A DNA stretch of 64,000 bases, from positions 1-64,000 of the forward strand of contig NZ_SPMX01000002.1 of assembly GCF_012940005.1 (NCBI RefSeq), in the 5' to 3' direction. The translations under genes and the position numbers were made by a program. Positions within the stretch are counted from its first letter, which is position 1. Each line of letters begins with the position of its first letter. Source of the stretch: Candidatus Accumulibacter contiguus. GTDB taxonomy: Bacteria > Pseudomonadota > Gammaproteobacteria > Burkholderiales > Rhodocyclaceae. A model generated the notes under the pieces. That model saw only the letters and a list, made by a program, of their open reading frames with translations, was not told the origin of the DNA and did not search any database. Below are positions 36,969-46,717 of the stretch, one piece after another.

Positions 36969-38440
36969 ATGGCCATGAAAATGCCGGCCCATATTTTCGA
37001 TCGTCGCAGTTTGCTCATCCTGTTGAGTTCGGTCTTGAGCATCGGCTTTTTTTGCGACAACGATGTTCGGATATTTCGTTTCCAAGCAGGCCATTCGTGC
37101 GGCCATCATCAGCGAAGACCTACCGCTAACCTCAAGCAACATCTATTCGGAGATTCAGAAGGATCTGGTGCGCCCGGTGCTGATTTCTTCCAACATGGCA
37201 CACGACACCTTTGTCCGGGACTGGGTGATTGCGGGTGAGCGCGAGGTCAGTGCCATGGCGCGCTACCTGAAGGAAGTCAGGGAGCGCAACGGCGCCTTCA
37301 GCAGCTTCTTTGTCTCTCAGCAGAGTCAGCTCTACTACACCGGCCTCGGCGTGCTCAAGCAGGTCAACCGCAAGGAACCGCGTGATGCCTGGTATTTCCG
37401 AGTCAGTGAAATGAAGGAGGATTACGAGATCAATGTCGACCCCGATCTGGCCAACAAGGATGCGCTGACCATATTCATCAATTATCGGGTCTTCGATTAC
37501 GCCGGCCGCTATATCGGCGCTACCGGCATCGGTCTGACCGTGGATGCCGTCCGGCATTTGATCGCGCTGTATCAGGAGCGTTTTCACCGGACGGTCTATT
37601 TTGTCGACCAGCAGGGCCGAATCGTCCTGTTCGCCGATCAGACCGGACTTCATCCGGATCTGCGCACCAATCCCGGCGTGGGGCCGCTGGTGGACCGGAT
37701 CCTGGAAGAGAAAAAAGGCTCGTACCAGTTTACAGTGGCCGGTGACAACCACATCCTCAACGTCAATTATCTGCCCGAGTTGAAATGGTATCTGTTCGTC
37801 GAACAGAATGAGGAAGTCGCGCTGGCCAAGATCCGCCATACCTTATACGTCAATTTGGCGATCAGTATGGTCGTGACGCTGATCGCCATCTATCTGACTT
37901 ATCTGGCGCTGGGGCGCTATCAGTCGCGGATCGAGGAGATGGCTTCGAGCGACGAACTGACCGGGCTGCTCAATCGTTACGCCTATTCGATTCTGCAGGA
38001 ACGCATGCTGGCAAGCTGGCGTCGTACGCCTAAGCCGATCAGCGTCCTGCTGATCGATATCGATCACTTCAAGTCGGTGAACGACCGTTATGGGCACCTG
38101 TTCGGCGACCGGATTCTGGCCGCCGTGGCCAGACTATTGCGCGAGGTATCGAGGAATTCGGACATCGCGGTGCGTTGGGGGGGGCGAGGAATTCCTCTTG
38201 GTTCTGGCGGATTGCGGCCAGGAGAACGCGCTGCGGATTGCCGAAAACCTGCGCGAACGGATCGCCAGATCGCCTCTCGGGCCACCGGAGGCGATGCTGG
38301 TGACAGTCAGCGTCGGCGTTGCCGAATTCGATGGCGCGCAGACATTTGACCGTACCATCGCTTGTGCCGACGAGGCACTGTATGCCGCAAAGAAGGCAGG
38401 ACGCAATCGCATCTGCTCAGCCGAAACGACGACAACTTGA
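36969..38440 (+). pseudogene. Cache-sensor diguanylate cyclase, frameshifted twice
   Basis: Read in three frames the product is complete: a first membrane span (RRSLLILLSSVLSIGFF), a periplasmic Cache-like sensor (about residues 35-265), a second span (NLAISMVVTLIAIYLTYLALG) and a GGDEF domain. Two frame breaks occur in homopolymers. T7 around 37047-37053 would need T6 to join the first span to TTMFGYFVSK. G8 at 38177-38184 would need G7 to give RWGGEEFLLVLAD, so the second break falls exactly in the GGEEF active site. The I-site RxxD (RNSD, five residues before GGEEF) is present. If intact it makes c-di-GMP in response to a periplasmic signal. As written, the largest frame (37063-38349) lacks the catalytic motif. 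Either sequence error or true decay. Confidence 0.8.
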
Positions 38441-38640
38441 TCGAGCTCGCCCACGCCTGACCGAATCAGATATCGTTGCGCACCGATCGGACATCGGGCG
38501 CAAGCAGCGGCACGGGCGCGGCTGCCCCGACAGTCCGGCATCGGACGAGAGGGACCAGACCTGTCGAAGTACGTTTACCCTCGGGACTTGTCTCAGACTC
38601 TGCCGGAGATCAACGCCAGGCGACTCCCCCTTGCCGAGTC

Positions 38641-39366
38641 TCACCATTCGATCACTTGACCATCACGGAAGAAACCACCGCTCGGGCCGTCGTCCGGCAG
38701 CAGTGCCGCCCATACGATTCCTTTGGCACCCTCTTCGGCGCTGCGGGTAGCGTTCTCGCCACCCATCCCGGTACGGCACCAGCCAGGGCAGACCGAATTG
38801 ATCTTGATCGGAGTGCCTTCCAACTCCTTGGCAGTGAGGCGAGTCAACGCGTTGAGTGCCGCTTTCGACATCCGGTAGCCCGGCCAGAAGCCGCCCATCT
38901 GGGCCAGTTGCCCCATGCCGGACGAGACGTTGACGATCCGCCCCCAGCGATTTTCGCGCATCAAGGGTACAAGCACCTGAATCAGTCGCAGCGGCGCGAG
39001 CGCGTTGCAAGCGTGCGTCGCCGCCACCAATTCCGGATCGACCACGAAAACGCTGGCCGCCTGCGGAACCACGAAATCCGCTGCTTCGAGAAAAACGCCG
39101 GCATTGTTCACCAGAATGTCGGCGCGGCCAAACTCGCGGCGCAGGCGGGCGCCAAGGGCGGCAACGGCGCCTGCATCGGTAACGTCGGCGATGTGCGGCA
39201 GAACCTCGTGCCCACTCTCGCGCAATTGTCGGGCTGCATCTTCGATCGCTTCGGCGCCGCGCCCGACCATCAGTACCATGCACCCGGCGGCGGCAAGGTC
39301 GCGCGCCACGGCGAAGCCGATGCCACGCGCGGCACCGGTCACGACGGCAAGTTTCTGAGCTAGCAT
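38641..39366 (-). CDS. SDR-family oxidoreductase (carbonyl-reductase-like)
   Basis: 241 residues. NAD(P) motif VTGAARGIG, NNAG motif LVNNAGVF, catalytic Ser in NVSSGMGQ and the YRMSK tetrad. The PGWCRTGMGG and C-terminal LPDDGPSGGFFRDG pattern is that of the carbonyl-reductase-like SDR group common in bacteria and plants. Substrate unknown. It is divergent from the metal-receptor gene at 39403, with 36 bases between the starts. The 200 bases between it and the diguanylate cyclase hold nothing recognisable. Confidence 0.88.
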   Translation of the reverse strand: MLAQKLAVVTGAARGIGFAVARDLAAAGCMVLMVGRGAEAIEDAARQLRESGHEVLPHIADVTDAGAVAALGARLRREFGRADILVNNAGVFLEAADFVVPQAASVFVVDPELVAATHACNALAPLRLIQVLVPLMRENRWGRIVNVSSGMGQLAQMGGFWPGYRMSKAALNALTRLTAKELEGTPIKINSVCPGWCRTGMGGENATRSAEEGAKGIVWAALLPDDGPSGGFFRDGQVIEW

Positions 39367-39402
39367 GCTTGTCTCCTGTTATTTGAACGTGGAGCCTTCA
39401 TC

Positions 39403-40203
39403 ATGCAATGGTCTGACGCGCTCGGCAAGCTGCACACTCGCTATCCCGGCACGCCGCGCATCGTCTCGCTGGTGCCCAGCCTGACCGAGTTGCTGGTCGA
39501 CCTCGGCCTCGCCGAACTGCTGGTCGGTCGCACCGGTTTCTGCATCCATCCGCGGCAGGTCGTCCGGCGGGTGCCGAAGCTCGGCGGCACCAAGGGTTTC
39601 GACATTGACAAACTGCGCGTGCTGCAGCCTACGCATGTACTGGTCAACATCGATGAAAACCGTCGCGAAGAAGTCGAAGCTCTGTCCGATTTCGTTCCAC
39701 ACCTGATCGTCACCCACCCGCTGGCCGCCCGCGACAACCTCGAACTGTATCGCATGCTGGGCGGGATTTTCGGGCGAGAGAAAGAAGCCGAGGCCTTGTG
39801 TGCCGACTTCGAGCACGCATGGGCAGCGCTCGGCGCACTGGCCAACGGGCTACCGCGGCAGCGGGTGCTCTACCTGATCTGGCGAGAACCCTGGCTCAGT
39901 GTTGCCCGTGACACCTACATCTCGCGTATGCTGGCTGCCGCCGGCTGGGATACGCTGCCACTGGCAAGCCTGGTTCGCTATCCGGAAATCGATCTGCCGG
40001 AGTTGGTGCGGGAAGCCGAGATCGTTTTTCTTTCCAGCGAGCCCTACCCCTTCCGTGCCAGGCATCTGCATCCATTGACAGAACACCTGCCGGGCATTCG
40101 CGTGGCTCTGATCGACGGCGAAATGGTCTCCTGGTATGGCAGTCGCGCGATCCAGGGACTCGCTTATCTGCGCGAGCTGCGCGCCAGCCTCGCCGAGCGC
40201 TGA
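39403..40203 (+). CDS. Cobalamin/helical-backbone metal receptor (BtuF-like), no signal peptide
   Basis: 266 residues with the periplasmic-binding fold of BtuF/FhuD-like receptors: RIVSLVPSLTELLVDLG at the first lobe, then the long backbone helix (about 130-150) and the second lobe with VLYLIWREPWLSVARDTYIS and SSEPYPFRARH. No signal peptide is present and no BtuCD transporter genes are adjacent, so it may act in the cytoplasm or be a receptor-derived protein of other function. This signal-less form is widespread in betaproteobacteria. Confidence 0.8.
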   Translation: MQWSDALGKLHTRYPGTPRIVSLVPSLTELLVDLGLAELLVGRTGFCIHPRQVVRRVPKLGGTKGFDIDKLRVLQPTHVLVNIDENRREEVEALSDFVPHLIVTHPLAARDNLELYRMLGGIFGREKEAEALCADFEHAWAALGALANGLPRQRVLYLIWREPWLSVARDTYISRMLAAAGWDTLPLASLVRYPEIDLPELVREAEIVFLSSEPYPFRARHLHPLTEHLPGIRVALIDGEMVSWYGSRAIQGLAYLRELRASLAER

Positions 40204-40237
40204 TGAATCTTCAGTGCACACCAGAACGTCATGAGGC

Positions 40238-41750
40238 TCACTCGTCATCCAGCGCCCAGCCCTTGCAGCGTTCGACCGCCTGGTGCCATCGCCGGAACAG
40301 ACGTTGGCGCTCGGCCTCGTCGATGCGCGGCGTATAACGGTTGTCGAGCTGCCATTTTGCGGCCAGCTCCGAACGGCTGCTCCAGAAACCGGTGGCCAGT
40401 CCGGCCAGATAGGCGGCGCCCAGGGCGGTGGTCTCGACAATCCGCGGCACTTCCACCGGCACCCCGAGAATGTCGGCCTGGAACTGCATCAGCAGACGGT
40501 TGACCGAGGCGCCGCCATCGCAGCGCAAATCCTTGAGGGTGATTCCGGAATCGCGCTGCATCGCCTCGATCACGTCGCGCGTCTGGTAGGCCATGCTCTC
40601 GAGCACTGCCCGCACGAGGTGTCCCTGGGTGGTGCCACGGGTGATGCCGATCAGCAGGCCGCGGGCGTAGGGATCCCAGTGTGGTGCGCCCAGACCGACC
40701 AGTGCCGGCACAAAATAGACGCCTTCGTTGTCCGGCACCGAGCGCGCCAGCGCCTCGACCTCGGCAGCCGATTGAATGATCTTCAGACCATCGCGCAGCC
40801 ACTGCACGGCCGCGCCGGTGATGAAGATGGCGCCTTCCAGAGCATACTCGACCGGCTCGTCGCCAATCCCCCAGGCGATGGTGCTCAGCAGTTTTTCCTT
40901 GCTGAAGACCAGTTTTTTGCCGGTATTCATCAGCACGAAGGAACCGGTGCCATAGGTGTTCTTGGCGAGACCCGCGCCGTGGCAGGCTTGCCCGAACAAT
41001 GCCGCCTGCTGGTCGCCGGCGATTCCCGCGACGGGAATACCGTGTGTTCCGAAGAACATCTCCGGATCGGTCGATCCGAAAATGCACGCAGAAGGCCTGA
41101 CCGCGGGGAGAACCGCCTTGGGGATATCGAGCAGTTCGAGAATTTCTTCGTCCCAGCGTAATTCCTGAATGTTGTACAGCAGCGTACGCGAAGCGTTGGA
41201 ATAGTCGGAGACATGCGCCTTGCCACCGGTCAACTGCCAGACCAGCCAGCAATCCATGGTGCCAAAAGCGATTTCGCCGCGCTCTGCGCGCGCGCGCAGA
41301 CCGTCTACGTGATCCAGCAGCCACTTCACCTTGGTGCCGGGAGAAATACGGGTCGATCACCAGACCGGTCTTGTGGCGGACCCATTCCTCCAGTCCCCGC
41401 TCTTTCAGCTCGTCGCAATAGCGTGCTGTCCGACGGTCCTGCCAGACAATGGCCCGGGCCACCGGCCTGCCGGTGGCCCGATCCCAGAGCACTGTCGTTT
41501 CCCGCTGGTTGGTGATGCCGATGGCTTGCAGATCGCTGGCTCGGACACGCGCGACGCGCAGGGCTTCGCCGATGACCCTGACGGTCACCTGCCAGATCTC
41601 CTCGGCGTCGTGCTCCACCCAGCCAGGCCGGGGATAGTGCTGGGCGAACTCGGAATAGGCTCGGCCCTTGACCTGCCCGTCGTGGTCGAAGATCAGCACC
41701 GTCGAGCCGGTAGTGCCCTGGTCGATCGCGAGAACGTAGCCTTCACTCAT
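40238..41750 (-). pseudogene. glpK: Glycerol kinase with single-base frameshift
   Basis: The N-terminal frame starts at ATG 41750 ([22 protein letters not shown]) and runs to DPYFS; the rest continues from [13 protein letters not shown] in another frame to the stop at 40238. One extra C in TCCCGG (41339-41341 on the plus strand) explains the break: with TCCGG the protein is 503 residues, a normal GlpK length. Phosphate-binding DQGTTGST, substrate motif WQDRR, and C-terminal GLGAPHWDP and CDGGAS are intact. GlpK phosphorylates glycerol to sn-glycerol 3-phosphate. No glpF or glpD lies nearby. I suspect a sequence error but cannot exclude an inactive gene. Confidence 0.88.
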
Positions 41751-41874
41751 GGTTCGAGAGTCTAGGCAAGTATCGATCGACCGGTCAAGGGATATCCTGG
41801 CTGCACGATCTGCTGGAATGGCGCCAGCACTGTTAGAATCTGGAATTCCGTGATTTCCTTCTTCAGACGCAAGC

Positions 41875-42909
41875 ATGCAGATCACCATCACTCGTCCCGA
41901 TGACTGGCACCTCCATCTGCGCGATGGTGCGGCGCTGGCAGCGGTCCTGCCGCACACGGTGCGCCAGTTTGCCCGCGCCATCGTGATGCCCAATCTGCGC
42001 CCGCCAATCACCACGGTCGCCGCTGCCCAAGCGTATCGTGCGCGCATCCTCGCCGCGCTGCCGCGGAGCGTGGCTTTCGAACCACTATTGACCCTCTATC
42101 TGACCGACAAAACGCCCGCCGACGAAATCCGCCGTGCCGTCGATTGCGACAGCGTGCACGCCGTCAAGCTCTACCCGGCCGGAGCGACGACCAACTCCGA
42201 TTCGGGAGTGACGGATGTCGATCGATGCGCGCCAGCGCTGGAAGCGATGGCCGAGCTGGGAATGCCTTTGCTGGTGCACGGCGAAGTGACCGACCCGACG
42301 ATTGATGTATTCGATCGCGAGCGGGTGTTCATCGAGTGCGTGCTGCGACCTCTGCTGGCGCGGCACCCGCAGCTCCGGGTCGTTTTCGAACATATCACGA
42401 CCGCTGACGCCGCCAACTTCGTTGCCGATTGCGGGCCGAATGTCGCGGCGACGATCACTGCTCACCACCTTCTTTACAACCGCAACGCCATTTTTGCCGG
42501 TGGGGTGCGCCCGCATTACTACTGCCTGCCGGTCCTCAAGCGCGAGAGGCATCGCCAGGCACTGCTGCGCGCGGCCACTTCAGGCAACCGTAAATTCTTC
42601 CTCGGAACCGATTCCGCGCCACATGCGCGCACCGCCAAGGAGACCGCCTGCGGTTGCGCCGGTTGTTACACGGCACATGCAGCGCTCGAACTCTACGCGG
42701 CAGCCTTCGAGTCGGCAGGCGCTCTCGATCGGCTGGAGGCCTTCGCCAGTTTTCATGGCCCGGACTTCTACGGTTTGCCGCGCAATGGCGGCCAGGTAAC
42801 GCTCGAACAGCAGGACTGGCGTGTACCCGAAACCTACGCGTATGCTGATGACGATCGGCTGGTCCCCCTCGGGGCTGGCGAGTGGCTGCACTGGCGGATG
42901 CTCGACTGA
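41875..42909 (+). CDS. pyrC: Dihydroorotase, class II
   Basis: 344 residues, matching E. coli-type PyrC. Metal ligands: [10 protein letters not shown] (HxH), the carbamylated lysine in [23 protein letters not shown] and the catalytic aspartate in LGTDSAPHA. It closes carbamoyl aspartate to dihydroorotate in pyrimidine synthesis. The [10 protein letters not shown] segment is family-typical. It is divergent from glpK with 124 bases between starts, and a lipoprotein gene follows 40 bases later. Confidence 0.95.
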   Translation: MQITITRPDDWHLHLRDGAALAAVLPHTVRQFARAIVMPNLRPPITTVAAAQAYRARILAALPRSVAFEPLLTLYLTDKTPADEIRRAVDCDSVHAVKLYPAGATTNSDSGVTDVDRCAPALEAMAELGMPLLVHGEVTDPTIDVFDRERVFIECVLRPLLARHPQLRVVFEHITTADAANFVADCGPNVAATITAHHLLYNRNAIFAGGVRPHYYCLPVLKRERHRQALLRAATSGNRKFFLGTDSAPHARTAKETACGCAGCYTAHAALELYAAAFESAGALDRLEAFASFHGPDFYGLPRNGGQVTLEQQDWRVPETYAYADDDRLVPLGAGEWLHWRMLD

Positions 42910-42949
42910 TGCCGCCACCAGGTTCCGGAATTCGCCAGAGGAAATTTCC

Positions 42950-43381
42950 TTGTCATTGAAAAAGCTGCTCCCCTGCTTGCTTCTGCCTCTGTTGATGGCC
43001 TGTTCGGATCAGCGCGCGTCTTTCGAAATTGCCTCGCGCCAGCATTCGCTGACGCTGATTCGTGTTCAGAACTTTTTCTGGGAAAAAACCGCCAGGTACG
43101 CGATCGTCGCGGCGCGCATGCCCGATTGCCAGCGGCGGCACGAGATGGGACCGGGAGGTGCTGAAAGCAGGGTAGAGGTCTATGCGCCGGGTAACGATGC
43201 CTGGATTCTCAAGCAAGGCAAGCGCATGTTTGTCGTCGAAACGCGCAGCTGCGAGGGCTTTGCGAAACTTGACGGAGAACCCGACGGTGGCATGGGCCCC
43301 TTGCAGGGAACGTTCCAGATGCGCAGCGGGACGCTTTCCTTTGTCGCCGCACCGCCGAGCGAGGCGCCAGTCGCGCAGTGA
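42950..43381 (+). CDS. Small lipoprotein of unknown function
   Basis: 143 residues from a TTG at 42950, chosen because GAGG lies 8 bases before it and because it places a textbook lipoprotein signal at the start (KKLLPCLLLPLLMAC, lipobox LMAC, lipidated Cys18). The frame is open further upstream into pyrC, but with unlike sequence. The mature protein has a compact beta-rich pattern with two further cysteines (PDCQRR, TRSCEGF). Family not recognised. It directly follows pyrC and may share its transcript. Confidence 0.72.
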   Translation: MSLKKLLPCLLLPLLMACSDQRASFEIASRQHSLTLIRVQNFFWEKTARYAIVAARMPDCQRRHEMGPGGAESRVEVYAPGNDAWILKQGKRMFVVETRSCEGFAKLDGEPDGGMGPLQGTFQMRSGTLSFVAAPPSEAPVAQ

Positions 43382-43536
43382 GCGGGGCATGGTGCGCCTG
43401 GTCACATCGGTAAAAGTTGACCCATCGATCGGATCGGGCAGCGCTTCCTCCTTCTGCAGGCACCGGCAGACCTACCGGTTTGCTCGCCGTCTCTTTAGGG
43501 TTCGGGTTCAGGCCGCGAGTGTGGCTGCGCTGCAGC

Positions 43537-43674
43537 TCACTTCTTCTTGACTTCGGGTGTGTGCGAGCCGGCACTCGACGATGTTCCACCAAAAGGTGTC
43601 GTCGGCACGACGGGCTTCTGGGGTTGCTTCGGTTTCTTGACTTCGCGATTACTGCGTAACTGACTCTTGGCCAT
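43537..43674 (-). CDS. Small basic conserved protein (45 aa)
   Basis: From the ATG at 43674, which has AAGGAG 7 bases upstream, the product begins MAKSQLRSNREVKKPKQP, a lysine-rich opening that I recall from short hypothetical proteins annotated across proteobacteria. The remainder is Pro/Ser/Thr-rich and ends in KKK, so it is probably disordered. An upstream in-frame ATG at 43719 is less likely. Function unknown; the composition would suit nucleic-acid binding. Confidence 0.65.
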   Translation of the reverse strand: MAKSQLRSNREVKKPKQPQKPVVPTTPFGGTSSSAGSHTPEVKKK

Positions 43675-43794
43675 GCGGATTCTCCTTAAGCTGTTGCAGT
43701 GTGGCATGCCAGATGGCACGCGCCAGCATACGCGCTATTTAGCTCACACGGAAGGGGTTGGTGGAGCTGCTGCCAGAATTGTCCATCGTCAAGC

Positions 43795-44970
43795 CTAGAG
43801 TGCCGCGCTGCGGTCGCCGTTGACGAAGCCCAGTAGTGGTTCGCTGATGCCTTTACCAAGGGCGATCACCTTGAAAAGTTCTCCCATTTCCGCTGGTGAA
43901 ACCAGTTTTTGTGCCGCGTTGGCGAGCGGCAGGTAGCGCATCGGGTCGCTCGCCGGCGTTCTTGCCAGGATCTCGGTCAAGCCGCAGTTGAAGAGAAAGT
44001 TCGACTGCGTGGTGTAGCCCAGCAAATCCAGTCCGGCCTCACAGCCTGCTTCGACGATGGCGGTGAAGTCGACATGCACCGTGATGTCCTGCAAGCCCGG
44101 CAGGTAGAAGGGTTCACCATGTGCGTGGTGACGGTAGTGACACATCAGCGTGCCAGCATCGCGCTGCGGGTGGTAATATTCGCGCCGCGGAAAGCCATAG
44201 TCGATCAGAAGCAGCGCACCGTGTCCCAGGATCGCGGCCCATTGCGCCACCCAGGCCGGCGCCAGCAGTGCGATTTCACTCAGATAGCCGGGTGCTATCG
44301 CACATTCCGCGGCCAGAACTCGGGCACGTTCGAGCAGCCGGCCATTGGCCGGGCGATCGCTCCAGATGAACTGCCCATCCTTGACCGCAACACCGCGCTC
44401 GGCGATTGTTGCCCCGTTCCAGCTCACGAGATGTGCCGGCATCGCATCGAGCACTTCGTTGGCTAGCACCAAACCATCGAAATGCTCGGGCAGGTGGTCA
44501 AGCCAGCGTACGCGTGGCAGGAGATGCGGTGCACGCTTGCCAAGCGTTTCGTGCTGGCGGGCACACAATTCACCGGACACTTCGAGGATGCCGTAACATT
44601 TGGGAAGCTGGTCGCGCCGAGCCAGTTCAAGCAGCAGGTCGGCGGCGAGTTGCCCGCTCCCGGCGCCAACCTCGACGATTTGTGGAGAAGTCAGTGCAAG
44701 CAGTTGCGCTGCCTGCGCGGCCAGGGTCTGAGCGAAGGTCGAGCCGAGCTCCGGTGCGGTAATGAAATCTCCGCCTGCGCCAAACTTGTGCGCACCACCG
44801 GCATAATAGCCCTGAGCTGGTGAGTAGAGCGCGAGATCCATGAAGCGATCGAAGCCGATCCAGCCGCTTGCGGCTTCAATCCGCGCCGCGATGTCGCGGC
44901 TCAGCGCTGCGCTGCCGGCCAGCGCATCGGCCGTCGGAACGGGCAGCGAGGCTGCGATCCGGGCAGTCAA
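43795..44970 (-). CDS. MidA/NDUFAF7-like class I SAM-dependent methyltransferase
   Basis: 391 residues if it starts at the TTG at 44970, four bases after the stop of the upstream gene; no ATG or GTG gives a family-like N-terminus. Motifs of the DUF185/MidA family: FDRFMDLALYSPAQGYYAGG, FITAPELGSTFAQ, SAM loop EVGAGSGQLAADLL, LANEVLDAMP and LLIDYGFPRREYYHPQR. Eukaryotic NDUFAF7 methylates an arginine of complex I; bacterial substrates are unknown. Probably co-transcribed with the upstream hypothetical gene. Confidence 0.82.
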   Translation of the reverse strand: MTARIAASLPVPTADALAGSAALSRDIAARIEAASGWIGFDRFMDLALYSPAQGYYAGGAHKFGAGGDFITAPELGSTFAQTLAAQAAQLLALTSPQIVEVGAGSGQLAADLLLELARRDQLPKCYGILEVSGELCARQHETLGKRAPHLLPRVRWLDHLPEHFDGLVLANEVLDAMPAHLVSWNGATIAERGVAVKDGQFIWSDRPANGRLLERARVLAAECAIAPGYLSEIALLAPAWVAQWAAILGHGALLLIDYGFPRREYYHPQRDAGTLMCHYRHHAHGEPFYLPGLQDITVHVDFTAIVEAGCEAGLDLLGYTTQSNFLFNCGLTEILARTPASDPMRYLPLANAAQKLVSPAEMGELFKVIALGKGISEPLLGFVNGDRSAAL

Positions 44971-44974
44971 TGCT

Positions 44975-45787
44975 TCACTGTTCGCAGACTTCGAAGCGGA
45001 CCTGGCCGTACACTTCCGGATGCGTCGTCGCCAGCCAATGCTCCGCCTCCGATTCTGCACGCGCCCAGGTGGCTGCGCGCAAGGGCACGAACTGCTTGCG
45101 GTCGTCGGCTTCGGGCCATTCGAGCGTGTAGCTGTGGAAACTACCGTGCCCTTGCAGGTGGATCTTGCACGTCATACTCGGCGGTTCGCGATGCAGTCGG
45201 GCAGTCGTGCCGTCGGTCAGCCGCAGCCGGTAGCGCGGTCCCTTGCCCTGGTATTGCACGATGAATTCCTGTTGCCCGGCGTCTTCTTCGATGATCTGCC
45301 ACTCGGCACAAGCTTCGATGATCGCCCCGATCGGCAGATCCTCTTCATCGCGAATGACTTCAGCATTTACCGTGTGGGTTTGCTCTGCCTGGCCTTCGAG
45401 GAGTTCGTGCCAGGGCAAGCCCTGCCGGGTCGGCGGTGCAAACGGAAGGGCGTGCTTGCCCTGGCGAATACGGGCAAAGAGCGAGGATTTCCGGATATCT
45501 TCGAGGTCAATCGACGGAAATGTCGAGCGTGGGTCGGCACGAAAGTTGCCAGCTCCCATGTAGCCGACATTCCACAGTGTTTTCAACCACTCGGCGGTGT
45601 CGAGAGCGAGCTGTGCCAGGTGATCGTCAAGCTCAGCGCTGTGCGCCTCGGTTTCTCGCCGGAGGGTTGCTTCCCCGGCCAGCAATTCAGCTTCGCGTGC
45701 GCGCGCGCGCAGTAACTCCTGCAGCAGGACGCTGACCCATTCGGCTTCGGCTGCCGGGAGTTTGCCGATACGCTCGGTAATCATCAT
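44975..45787 (-). CDS. Hypothetical protein, 5' end disrupted by a C7 tract
   Basis: 270 residues read from ATG at 45787. I do not recognise the family. A helical N-terminal part (about 1-80) precedes a beta-rich region with RYRLRLTDGTTARLHREP. The better start is probably ATG at 45827, which has GGGAG 7 bases upstream and reads MSHLDTP, but it is one base out of frame: the tract at 45805-45811 has seven C on the coding strand and six would give MSHLDTPLDADDLMMITER. As written, translation must use the 45787 start, which has no clear ribosome-binding site. Four bases separate its stop from the methyltransferase start. Confidence 0.65.
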   Translation of the reverse strand: MMITERIGKLPAAEAEWVSVLLQELLRARAREAELLAGEATLRRETEAHSAELDDHLAQLALDTAEWLKTLWNVGYMGAGNFRADPRSTFPSIDLEDIRKSSLFARIRQGKHALPFAPPTRQGLPWHELLEGQAEQTHTVNAEVIRDEEDLPIGAIIEACAEWQIIEEDAGQQEFIVQYQGKGPRYRLRLTDGTTARLHREPPSMTCKIHLQGHGSFHSYTLEWPEADDRKQFVPLRAATWARAESEAEHWLATTHPEVYGQVRFEVCEQ

Positions 45788-45973
45788 CAGATCGTCGGCG
45801 TCGAGGGGGGGTGTCCAGGTGGCTCATCAATGATCTCCCAATATCAGTTTTGTTACAGTTTACCGCGACGCCGATGGAAAGGAGCGTTTTTCGGAAGACG
45901 GTGGCAAGAATCCGCTAGAATCAACTCTTGGTTGCTTTCCTGATCGTTGGGATAGCATGGGGATGAGCAGGGG

Positions 45974-46711
45974 ATGAGCGGAAAGACGATCTTGGTAACC
46001 GGTGCCGCCAAGCGGGTGGGCAGCGCCATTGCGCGCGAAATGCACGCAACCGGAGCCAACATCATGGTGCACTACCGCCAGGCATCGGCGGCTGCCGCAG
46101 CGCTGGTTGCCGAACTGAATGCGCTCAGACCCTTTTCGGCAGCTTGTCTGCAGGCCGATCTGCGGGACATCGAGACCTTGCCATGGCTGGTGACCGGCAC
46201 CATTGATCGTTTTGGCCGTCTCGATGCCCTGGTGAACAACGCCTCAAGCTTTTTTCCAACGCCTTTCGGCAGCATTGACCAGGAGGCCTGGGATGATCTG
46301 GTGGGCAGCAATCTCAAGGCGCCGCTGTTTCTGACCCAGGCTGCCGCGCCACATCTGCTGGCTGCGCGCGGCGCCGTCGTCAACATCACCGACATCCATG
46401 CCGAAAGACCACTCGCCGGTTATCCACTGTACTGCGCAGCGAAAGCGGGCCTGCTGGGACTGACGCGTGCCCTGGCCATTGAACTGGGGCCGCTGGTGCG
46501 CGTGAATGCCGTTGCTCCGGGGCCGATCCTGTGGCCCGAGGATGGCTTTTTTGACAGTAGCACGCGCGCAGAAATCGTGGCACATACCTTGCTGGAGCGA
46601 GCCGGCTGTCCGCAGGACGTCGCCCGGGCGGTACATTATCTACTCGAAGACGCAACCTACGTGACCGGTCAGGTCATCAATGTGGATGGCGGTCACAGTG
46701 CGCATCTGTAA
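45974..46711 (+). CDS. Pteridine reductase-like SDR (FolM type)
   Basis: 245 residues. The cofactor loop VTGAAKRVGSAIA (TGxxxRxG) marks the pteridine reductase/FolM branch of SDRs, with NNASSFFPTPFG, DIHAERPLAGYPLYCAAK (catalytic Tyr and Lys) and the closing TGQVINVDGGHS. FolM-like enzymes reduce dihydromonapterin or dihydrofolate. It lies directly before ttcA (6 bases), the common arrangement in betaproteobacteria, so an operon is likely. A TAGAAT hexamer near 45915 may be the -10 box. Confidence 0.87.
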   Translation: MSGKTILVTGAAKRVGSAIAREMHATGANIMVHYRQASAAAAALVAELNALRPFSAACLQADLRDIETLPWLVTGTIDRFGRLDALVNNASSFFPTPFGSIDQEAWDDLVGSNLKAPLFLTQAAAPHLLAARGAVVNITDIHAERPLAGYPLYCAAKAGLLGLTRALAIELGPLVRVNAVAPGPILWPEDGFFDSSTRAEIVAHTLLERAGCPQDVARAVHYLLEDATYVTGQVINVDGGHSAHL

Positions 46712-46717
46712 TTCATC

